Positions 1 to 5,441 of a DNA stretch of 7,298 nucleotides are shown one piece after another. The stretch comes from SIG440 sp045631525. Its GTDB lineage: Bacteria; Bacillota; Clostridia; Monoglobales; Monoglobaceae. Position 1 is the stretch's first letter. Each line of letters opens with the position of its first letter. The notes under the pieces were generated by a model, which did no database searches, was not told the DNA's origin, and saw nothing but the letters and a program-made list of their open reading frames with translations. The translations under genes and the position numbers were made by a program. The stretch lies in the NCBI GenBank assembly GCA_045631525.1, contig JAZQUY010000022.1, forward strand, positions 1-7,298. The letters run 5' to 3'.

Positions 1-460
1 CGATGCTGTTGCACGTGTTGTACGTTCGGATGGCGGATATATCTGGGCTTGTAAAAACTATGACGGCGATGTTATGTCGGATATGGTGGCTACAGCTTAC
101 GGCAGTCTTGCAATGATGACCTCTGTCTTGGTATCTCCTGACGGAACTTATGAATATGAAGCTGCACACGGCACAGTTCAGCGTCACTATTACAAGCACT
201 TAAAAGGCGAAGAAACCTCTACAAACAGTGTGGCAACACTTTTTGCATGGACTGGTGCACTTCGCAAAAGAGGTGAACTTGACGGACTTTCTGACCTTGT
301 TAATTTTGCTGACAAGCTCGAAAAAGCTACTATCAAAACTATTGAAGACGGCATAATGACAGGAGACCTTTATCTCCTTTCAAACCTTGAAAACAAGAAA
401 AAAGTTAATACAGAAGAATTTTTGCTTGCAGTAGGTGACACATTAAAAGCAATGCTTTAA
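1..460 (+). CDS. icd: NADP-dependent isocitrate dehydrogenase, C-terminal part (5' truncated by window edge)
   Basis: This enzyme oxidatively decarboxylates isocitrate to 2-oxoglutarate in the cytoplasm and makes NADPH. The reading frame is open from base 2, so the gene starts outside the window; about 152 C-terminal residues are visible. The first visible residues include WACKNYDGDV followed by SDMVA, and later come AAHGTVQRHY, TSTNSVATLFAW and a C-terminal helix ending in LKAML. These match the eukaryotic IDH1-like homodimeric class rather than the E. coli Icd class. In IDH1, the Arg-His pair after HGTV contacts the 2'-phosphate of NADP. That pair is kept here (HGTVQRH), which supports NADP rather than NAD use. 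The stop is TAA at 458-460. It lies 35 bases before rex with no hairpin between, so the two are probably cotranscribed. Family assignment is secure; the cofactor is inferred from motif conservation. Confidence 0.95.
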   Translation, partial: DAVARVVRSDGGYIWACKNYDGDVMSDMVATAYGSLAMMTSVLVSPDGTYEYEAAHGTVQRHYYKHLKGEETSTNSVATLFAWTGALRKRGELDGLSDLVNFADKLEKATIKTIEDGIMTGDLYLLSNLENKKKVNTEEFLLAVGDTLKAML

Positions 461-483
461 TTTCTTATTTATTTGCCAAAAAC

Positions 484-488
484 GGAGG
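484..488 (+). promoter_or_regulatory. Shine-Dalgarno site of rex
   Basis: GGAGG lies 7 bases before the ATG at 496. It is the strongest ribosome-binding site of the rightward run and fixes the rex start. No promoter or terminator is evident in the 35-base gap around it. Confidence 0.75.
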
Positions 489-495
489 AAATCTA

Positions 496-1134
496 ATGGA
501 AAAGTCAGTATCATCATCGGTTATCAAGCGTCTGCCAAGATATTATAGATATTTGGGAGAGCTTCTTAGTCTTGGAATTGAGCGTATATCGTCAAAAGAA
601 CTCAGCCAGCGTATGGGAATAACCGCTTCACAGATACGTCAGGACCTCAACTGTTTCGGGGGTTTTGGTCAACAGGGGTATGGTTATAATGTTGAATACC
701 TTTATGGAGAGATTGCAAAGATTTTGGGACTTGATTTCAAATATAAAGCAATCCTCGTAGGTGTGGGAAACATCGGTCATGCCCTTACCCAAAATACCAA
801 CTTTGAAAAACGCGGTTTCAACCTTGTGGGCATTTTTGATACCGACCCCCAGAAAATTGGTATGAAAATTCAGAACCTTACCGTTTTGGACTATAAAGAA
901 ATCAAATCATTCATCGAAGCAGAATGTCCCACTATGGCAATACTTTCTGTTCCACGGGCTGTTGCAAATCAAGTTGCAAACGAACTTTATGACATGGGAA
1001 TCAAAGCATTTCTCAATTTCTCCTATGCAGAGCTTGCAAAAAGGGACGACGTGGTGGTTGAAAATATCCACCTTGGTGATAGCCTGATGAGGCTTTGCTA
1101 CAAAATTTCCGAAAAGAACAAAGACGAGGTTTGA
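496..1134 (+). CDS. rex: Redox-sensing transcriptional repressor Rex
   Basis: Rex is a cytoplasmic homodimeric repressor that senses the NADH/NAD+ ratio. It typically controls fermentation and respiration genes, and NADH releases it from DNA. The 212-residue length is typical. Residues 5-70 form the winged-helix DNA-binding domain, with SSKELSQRMGITASQIRQDL as the recognition region and GGFGQQGYGY as the wing. Residues 80-200 form the Rossmann domain, with the dinucleotide motif GVGNIG at 89-94 and an acidic IFDTDP turn at 113-118 that would hold the adenosine ribose of NADH. The start follows a GGAGG site. It sits 35 bases after icd and only 4 bases before the P-loop/Asp23 gene, whose ribosome-binding site lies inside the rex 3' end. 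I saw no convincing Rex operator (TTGTTAA-N4-TTAACAA type) in the window, so autoregulation cannot be judged; the operon promoter lies upstream of base 1. Confidence 0.96.
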   Translation: MEKSVSSSVIKRLPRYYRYLGELLSLGIERISSKELSQRMGITASQIRQDLNCFGGFGQQGYGYNVEYLYGEIAKILGLDFKYKAILVGVGNIGHALTQNTNFEKRGFNLVGIFDTDPQKIGMKIQNLTVLDYKEIKSFIEAECPTMAILSVPRAVANQVANELYDMGIKAFLNFSYAELAKRDDVVVENIHLGDSLMRLCYKISEKNKDEV

Positions 1135-1138
1135 TTTT

Positions 1139-1945
1139 ATGCGTGTTTTCGCCCTTGTAGGTAAGTCTGGAACGGGAAAGAGTTTTCAGTGCACCGAGCT
1201 TGCCCGTGAACATAACATTGAAGCTATTATTGATGATGGTCTGCTTATTTCAGGGAACAAAATTCTTGCAGGAAAATCCGCCAAGCACGAAAAAACCAAG
1301 ATGGCATCTGTCAAATCTGCAATTTTCGCCAATGACCGTCATGCCGAGAGTATAAAATCCGCTATAAAGAAACATCAGGTAAAATCTGTTCTTGTTCTCG
1401 GCACATCCGACCGTATGATTCTTGAAATTGCATCTCGTCTTGAGCTTCCATACCCTGAAAGAATTTTCCAGATTGAAGAGCTTGCCACTCCCGATGAAAT
1501 AAATACCGCAAAAATAATGCGTGAAAAACACGGCAAGCATATTATCCCCGCTCCTGTTTTAGAGGTAAAAAAACAATTTTCGGGCTATTTCCTGAATTCT
1601 CTTATTTTGCCCGAAAAACGTGACCTTTCACTTGAAAAAACAGTTATGCGACCTACCTACAGCTATCTTGGGAGCTTTAAAATTTCACCGAAAGTTATTG
1701 CCGAAATATGCAGATATGAGCTGTCTCAAATTCCTGAGGTTGTGGATATTTTCAAAATCCAGAGCTATTCTGATATAAACGGTTATATCGATATTTCAGT
1801 TGAAATTTCCCTTCGTTATCCTTGCAACGTCCCCGATGTTTCTTCCCGGATTCAATCGGTTCTCGGAGGCGCTGTTGAACACAGCACCTCTATTATTGCA
1901 AAAAACATAAACGTATTTATTAAATCACTGGTTTCAAAATCCTAA
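1139..1945 (+). CDS. P-loop ATPase fused to an Asp23/Gls24-like domain, function unknown
   Basis: This is a 268-residue protein with no signal peptide or membrane segment, so it is probably cytoplasmic. The N-terminus has a clear Walker A motif, GKSGTGKS at residues 8-15, directly after the first beta strand (MRVFALV). A hydrophobic strand ending in IIDDG (30-34) or VLVLGTSD (84-91) could supply the Walker B role; I cannot decide which. Residues about 172-264 resemble the Asp23/Gls24 (DUF322) fold: a conserved start like SYLGSFKISPKVIAEI, then IPEVVDI, a strand pair, a NVPDVSSRIQSVL helix and a final NINVFI strand. Asp23-family proteins are linked to envelope stress in Firmicutes and are usually small and stand-alone. 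The start ATG is 4 bases after the rex stop, with GAGG at 1126-1129, 9 bases upstream. Nucleotide binding is well supported; the substrate and role are unknown. The Asp23 assignment rests on pattern recognition, not a profile search. Confidence 0.8.
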   Translation: MRVFALVGKSGTGKSFQCTELAREHNIEAIIDDGLLISGNKILAGKSAKHEKTKMASVKSAIFANDRHAESIKSAIKKHQVKSVLVLGTSDRMILEIASRLELPYPERIFQIEELATPDEINTAKIMREKHGKHIIPAPVLEVKKQFSGYFLNSLILPEKRDLSLEKTVMRPTYSYLGSFKISPKVIAEICRYELSQIPEVVDIFKIQSYSDINGYIDISVEISLRYPCNVPDVSSRIQSVLGGAVEHSTSIIAKNINVFIKSLVSKS

Positions 1946-1964
1946 AGAAAGGATTTAAAATTTT

Positions 1965-2804
1965 ATGATAAAGCTTTATAACATTGACCACTTAAGCCTT
2001 GACGAAACCTTTCTCTGCGGACAATGTTTTCGTTGGGAAAAGGATGAAAATGGCGTGTTTTGGGGCGTTGTGAAAAATCACGCCGCAAAAATGTACTATC
2101 ACGATGAAAATACAATTTATCTTGAAAGTTCAAACCCGGACCTGATTTTCTGGAGCAGATATTTGAGCTTTTCAAGTGACTATAACGTAATTGAAGAAAC
2201 CTTATGGAAAAATGAACTTCTTCGTCCCTCCATTGAAAGAGGTCGAGGAATAAGAATTCTCCGGCAAGACCTTTGGGAAACCATTGTAACTTTCATAATT
2301 TCTGCAAACAACAACATTCCCCGAATAAAGAAAATTGTTTCAGCACTTTGCGAGAACTTTGGTGAAAAAATCGAGTTTTATGGCAAAACATTTTTTGGTT
2401 TCCCCACTCCTGAAGCTCTAGCAAAGCTCACCGTAGATGATCTGAAAATTATTCGTGCAGGTTTTCGCGACAAATATATCCTTGACGCCGCAAAAAAAGT
2501 AGCATCAGGAGAAATTTCTCTTGATGCAATACAGACTATGAGCGACAAGGACGCCAAGAAAGAGCTTATGAAAATAAATGGCGTTGGCAGCAAGGTTGCT
2601 GACTGTGTTCTCCTTTTTGCTCTTGGAAGATACAAAACTTTTCCTCAGGATGTATGGATAAAACGTATTCTCGCTGACCTTTATGGAGTTGATGAAAAGG
2701 ACATCCCCTCCTTCGCTGAAAAAACCTTTGGAAATTTCGGTGGTGTTGCTCAGCAGTATCTTTACTACTACTATGCTGTGGAGAAGGCAAATATTGCCAT
2801 TTGA
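1965..2804 (+). CDS. ogg: 8-oxoguanine DNA glycosylase/AP lyase, OGG1 type
   Basis: This enzyme excises 8-oxoguanine from DNA and nicks the abasic site (base excision repair). The 279-residue protein has an N-terminal OGG_N domain, residues about 1-105, marked by FLCGQCFRWEKDENGVFWGV. The HhH-GPD domain follows, with DLWETIVTFIISANNNIPRI near 102-121. The helix-hairpin-helix is INGVGSKVADC (204-214), and its K210 corresponds to the Schiff-base lysine of OGG1 (LPGVGTKVADC). FPQDVW carries D229, which corresponds to the catalytic aspartate (VPVDVH in human OGG1). Most bacteria use MutM instead; OGG1-like enzymes occur in Clostridium. No FeS-cluster cysteine motif of the Nth/MutY type is present at the C-terminus. 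The ATG is 19 bases after the upstream stop, with AGAAAGGA ending 11 bases before it, a long but usable spacing. It is probably cotranscribed with rex. Confidence 0.93.
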   Translation: MIKLYNIDHLSLDETFLCGQCFRWEKDENGVFWGVVKNHAAKMYYHDENTIYLESSNPDLIFWSRYLSFSSDYNVIEETLWKNELLRPSIERGRGIRILRQDLWETIVTFIISANNNIPRIKKIVSALCENFGEKIEFYGKTFFGFPTPEALAKLTVDDLKIIRAGFRDKYILDAAKKVASGEISLDAIQTMSDKDAKKELMKINGVGSKVADCVLLFALGRYKTFPQDVWIKRILADLYGVDEKDIPSFAEKTFGNFGGVAQQYLYYYYAVEKANIAI

Positions 2805-2831
2805 CCGAGCTTTGAAAGGAATGATTTTTAT

Positions 2832-3401
2832 ATGAATGTTTCAGAAGCATTGAAAGAGCGCCGTACAATCCGAAAATTCACTCAGGAGTCCCTTCCAAAA
2901 GAAGATATTCTTGAACTTATTGAATACGCAAGACTCTGCGCTTACCCCGCAAATCTGCAGCCCCTTAAATTTGCAGTAATTCAGGAAAAGGACTTATGTG
3001 ACAAAATCTTTCCTAACACAAAGTGGGCAGGATACCTTGCTGATGGAACGCCAAAAGAAAATGAGCGTCCCACCGCATATATTGCGATACTTGGTGATAA
3101 AACCATTAAAGATTCTTTCGAGGTGGAAGCAGGTGCGGCGGTTACCTCAATGATGCTTGGTGCCCTCGAAAAAGGCATAGCAAGCTGTTGGATTGGGTCG
3201 CTCACCCGAGAACCAATCATGGATATTCTTTCTCTTGACAAAGAACGTTTTTCTCTCCTCTATATCCTTGCCCTTGGTTATCCGGCACAAGAAAGCAAGG
3301 CATGTGAATTTTCCGGTAGTATTAAATACTACGAGGACGAAAACAAAGAAATAAATGTTCCCAAGCGACCTTTTGATGAAATCCTTATTTTCGGAAAATA
3401 G
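2832..3401 (+). CDS. Nitroreductase-family FMN-dependent oxidoreductase
   Basis: This is a 189-residue soluble flavoprotein of the nitroreductase superfamily, which uses FMN and NAD(P)H to reduce quinones, nitro compounds or other electron acceptors. The FMN-phosphate region is the N-terminal ERRTIRKF (residues 9-16). ANLQPLKF (40-47) matches the conserved A-N-x-Q-P substrate and flavin loop. A mid-protein helix runs from EAGAAVTSMML (99-109), SCWIGSL (118-124) follows, and ALGYPAQE (147-154) is the second FMN-contacting segment. The family includes enzymes with very different substrates, so no specific reaction can be named. It follows ogg by 27 bases. AAAGGA at 2815-2820 ends 11 bases before the ATG; an earlier ATG at 2821 runs into a stop after four codons. 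It is the last gene of the rightward run, followed closely by the terminator at 3418. Confidence 0.9.
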   Translation: MNVSEALKERRTIRKFTQESLPKEDILELIEYARLCAYPANLQPLKFAVIQEKDLCDKIFPNTKWAGYLADGTPKENERPTAYIAILGDKTIKDSFEVEAGAAVTSMMLGALEKGIASCWIGSLTREPIMDILSLDKERFSLLYILALGYPAQESKACEFSGSIKYYEDENKEINVPKRPFDEILIFGK

Positions 3402-3417
3402 TTTTTCTATGCGACAA

Positions 3418-3450
3418 AAAACCTTGCAGCACTTAAAGTTGCAAGGTTTT
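3418..3450. terminator. Bidirectional intrinsic terminator between convergent operons
   Basis: Arms AAAACCTTGCA (3418-3428) and TGCAAGGTTTT (3440-3450) pair perfectly over 11 bp around an 11-base loop. On the plus strand a T-rich tail (CTTTATTTTT) follows, ending the icd-rex-nitroreductase run. On the minus strand the right arm runs into TTTTTT, ending the guaB unit. The minus-strand stop codon at 3433-3435 lies in the loop, so the minus gene encodes one arm in its last codons. Confidence 0.85.
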
Positions 3451-3852
3451 CTTTATTTTTGAATATTTTTTCAAGGTTTCGCCCAGTCTTTTGTCAAAAG
3501 TAACCTTTCTGTCATACCTTTCACCGCAAACACATTCCGCATAAAAGGAATAGCTTTTCACCCTACCATCTGTAATCTGAAACAATGGTCTTTCGCACTT
3601 GCGACAAATATTCACATTAAGGTCTATTTTTGGCATTTTGTTTACACTTTTAGTAATGTCATTTTCATGTCCGCCTTTTATAATTTCAATCTTTCCATAA
3701 TTTCCACAAGTGCAGACAAGCGCAATGTTGATATAATTATACCCTCGCTCGTTTATGCTGCCAAGAATTTTTTCGCAAGTCTCACAAAAGACCAGACTTC
3801 CGTTTGGATGAAGTGGGTGAAGGCCGTTTAATTTACGGACTGTACGCTTCAT
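3433..3852 (-). CDS. Small protein with two matching four-cysteine (putative zinc-ribbon) units, function unknown
   Basis: I do not recognise this 139-residue protein. It has no signal peptide or membrane segment. Its eight cysteines form two sets with identical spacing: C23-x2-C26-x20-C47-x-C49-G and C83-x2-C86-x20-C107-x-C109-G, offset by exactly 60 residues. E27/E87, L30/L90, I33/I93 and G50/G110 also match, so this looks like an internal duplication. Each unit could bind one Zn(II) or Fe ion as a ribbon or knuckle; this is inferred from cysteine geometry only. The N-terminus is basic (MKRTVRKL) and has an LHPLHP segment. The C-terminal tail is lysine-rich (about residues 121-136), which would suit nucleic-acid or ribosome contact. 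The ATG overlaps the guaB stop as ATGA, and no clear Shine-Dalgarno site precedes it, so translation is probably coupled to guaB. Its stop lies in the loop of the downstream terminator. Confidence 0.8.
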   Translation of the reverse strand: MKRTVRKLNGLHPLHPNGSLVFCETCEKILGSINERGYNYINIALVCTCGNYGKIEIIKGGHENDITKSVNKMPKIDLNVNICRKCERPLFQITDGRVKSYSFYAECVCGERYDRKVTFDKRLGETLKKYSKIKKTLQL

Positions 3853-5357
3853 TTTGCAGGGCTGACACTTTTTTCTTTAAGAACAACGTCATGAGCGCCG
3901 CCTTCTACTATACTTGTAGCAGAAACAAGTGTCATCTTCGCGTTCTGTTGAAGTTCAGGAATGCTGAGAACACCACAGTTACACATTGTTGACTTAACCT
4001 TGTTGAGTGTGAGGGCAACATTGTCCTTGAGGCTTCCTGCATATGGAACGTAAGAATCAACACCTTCTTCAAATGAAAGCTTCTGTGCTCCTCCCATATC
4101 GTATCTCTGCCAGTTTCTTGCACGTGCAGAACCTTCGCCCCAATACTCTTTCATATAATTTCCGTTAACAGAAACCTTGTTTGACGGGCTTTCATCAAAT
4201 CTTGCAAAGTATCTGCCAAGCATTACAAAGTCAGAACCCATAGCAAGAGCAAGAGTGATGTGATAGTCGTGAACAATTCCGCCATCCGAGCAGATAGGGA
4301 TATAAATTCCTGTTTTTTCAAAGTATTCGTCTCTGGCTGCCGCCACTTCCTGAACAGCCGTTGCCTGACCTCTGCCTATACCTTTTTGTTCACGGGTGAT
4401 ACAGATTGAGCCACCGCCAATACCAATTTTGATAAAGTCAGCACCGGCTTCTGCCAAAAACATAAAGCCCTCGCGGTCAACCACGTTTCCTGCACCAACC
4501 TTTACGCTGTCGCCATACTTGTCACGGATAAACTTGAGTGTTCTTGCCTGCCATTCAGAGAATCCCTCTGATGAGTCGATACAAAGAACGTCTGCACCTG
4601 CTTCAATAAGCGCCGGAACTCTTTCCTCATAATCACGAGTGTTTATTCCCGCACCAACAACATATCTCTTTGAACTATCAAGAAGCTCCATTGGATTTTC
4701 TTTGTGGGCATCATAGTCCTTTCTGAAAACAAAAGCCACCAGCCTCTGCTTGTCATCAACAATAGGAAGTGAATTGAGCTTGTTGTCCCAGATAATATCA
4801 TTTGCAGCCTTAAGGGTTGTACCCTCAGGTGCATATATAAGCTTTGAAAAAGGCGTCATAAACTCTTCAATCTTTGTATTTGGGTCCATACGGCTAACGC
4901 GATAGTCGCGAGGTGTAACAATACCCAAAAGAACACCATCTGCCGTGCCATCCTCGGTAACTGCCACAGTATTGTGACCTGATTTTGCACGAAGCTCCAA
5001 AAGATCAGCAAGGGTCTGGTCAGGTCTTATGTTTGAATCGCTTGCCACAAAGCCTGCCTTGTGATTTTTAACACGTTTCACCATAGCAGCCTCGTCCTCT
5101 ATGCTTTGAGAACCGTAAATAAATGAAACACCACCCTCTTTTGCAAGAGCAATAGCCAGCTTTTCTCCTGAAACAGACTGCATAATAGCAGAAACCATAG
5201 GGATATTCATAGTTATTGCAGACTCCTCACCCTTTTTGAACTTAACCAAAGGGGTTTTGAGACTTACATTGCTTGTCATACATTCCGCAGAAGAATAACC
5301 GGGAACAAGCAAATATTCGCTGAAAGTATGTGAAGGTTCATTAAAATAATATGCCAT
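3849..5357 (-). CDS. guaB: Inosine-5'-monophosphate dehydrogenase, Tritrichomonas-like clade
   Basis: This enzyme oxidises IMP to XMP with NAD+, the committed step of guanine nucleotide synthesis, as a cytoplasmic tetramer. I choose the ATG at 5357: AGGAG (5367-5371) is 9 bases upstream, whereas the in-frame TTG at 5363 is only 3 bases from it. This gives 502 residues. The barrel is split by a CBS pair at about residues 105-220. Catalytic features are D261, the GGGSICIT loop with nucleophile C319, D358 in CSDGG, the mobile-flap R418-Y419 in NWQRYD, and E431. These positions coincide with those I recall for Tritrichomonas foetus IMPDH, as does the opening MAxYxNEPxHTF. The loop GIGGGSICITREQKGIG differs from the usual bacterial GPGSICTTRxVxGxG. 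K310, R322 and E431 are residues linked in T. foetus to mycophenolic acid insensitivity. It is the first gene of a two-gene unit with its own promoter. Confidence 0.96.
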   Translation of the reverse strand: MAYYFNEPSHTFSEYLLVPGYSSAECMTSNVSLKTPLVKFKKGEESAITMNIPMVSAIMQSVSGEKLAIALAKEGGVSFIYGSQSIEDEAAMVKRVKNHKAGFVASDSNIRPDQTLADLLELRAKSGHNTVAVTEDGTADGVLLGIVTPRDYRVSRMDPNTKIEEFMTPFSKLIYAPEGTTLKAANDIIWDNKLNSLPIVDDKQRLVAFVFRKDYDAHKENPMELLDSSKRYVVGAGINTRDYEERVPALIEAGADVLCIDSSEGFSEWQARTLKFIRDKYGDSVKVGAGNVVDREGFMFLAEAGADFIKIGIGGGSICITREQKGIGRGQATAVQEVAAARDEYFEKTGIYIPICSDGGIVHDYHITLALAMGSDFVMLGRYFARFDESPSNKVSVNGNYMKEYWGEGSARARNWQRYDMGGAQKLSFEEGVDSYVPYAGSLKDNVALTLNKVKSTMCNCGVLSIPELQQNAKMTLVSATSIVEGGAHDVVLKEKSVSPAK

Positions 5358-5366
5358 TTTCAAATT

Positions 5367-5371
5367 CTCCT
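5367..5371 (-). promoter_or_regulatory. Shine-Dalgarno site that sets the guaB start
   Basis: On the minus strand AGGAG ends 9 bases before the ATG at 5357 and only 3 bases before the in-frame TTG at 5363. It therefore favours the ATG, which also matches the N-terminus of related enzymes. Confidence 0.7.
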
Positions 5372-5382
5372 ATCTCTTTATT

Positions 5383-5403
5383 GTATATCAAAATATTATA
5401 TAC
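5383..5403. repeat. Inverted repeat over the guaB -10 and start site, possible operator
   Basis: GTATAT (5383-5388) and ATATAC (5398-5403) are inverted around nine bases and cover the -10 hexamer and predicted transcription start of guaB. A repressor bound here would block initiation. The arms are short and AT-rich, so chance is a real alternative. I do not recognise it as a PurR or other known box. Confidence 0.25.
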
Positions 5404-5423
5404 CTTTTTCCGTCAAAAATCAA
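5395..5423 (-). promoter_or_regulatory. Sigma-A type promoter of guaB
   Basis: Read on the minus strand, TTGATT (5418-5423) serves as the -35 element. It is followed by a 17-base spacer and a perfect -10, TATAAT (5395-5400). Transcription would begin near 5388, giving a leader of about 30 bases before the ATG. That leader is too short for a purine riboswitch, and no such fold is visible. The shifted hexamer TTGACG at about 5411-5416 fits the -10 less well, leaving only 10 bases of spacer. Confidence 0.75.
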
Positions 5424-5441
5424 GTACTTATGACATTTAAT

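Noticed and set aside
297..315. TTGTTAA...TGACAA resembling a Rex operator, close to rex
   Set aside because: It lies inside the icd coding sequence, the second half is imperfect and the spacing is one base off the usual 18-base form. The codons read naturally as L-V-N-F-A-D-K, so chance is the simpler explanation.
3804..3992. Plus-strand open frame crossing the guaB/small-gene junction
   Set aside because: It is the antisense shadow of two well-supported minus-strand genes, with no ribosome-binding site and no recognisable protein features.
5358..5363. In-frame TTG at 5363 as the guaB start, adding two residues
   Set aside because: It would leave only 3 bases from the Shine-Dalgarno site; the ATG at 5357 has 9 bases and matches the N-terminus of related enzymes.
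5364..5394. Purine riboswitch in the guaB leader
   Set aside because: The promoter leaves only about 30 untranslated bases, too few for a known purine aptamer, and no conserved core is visible.
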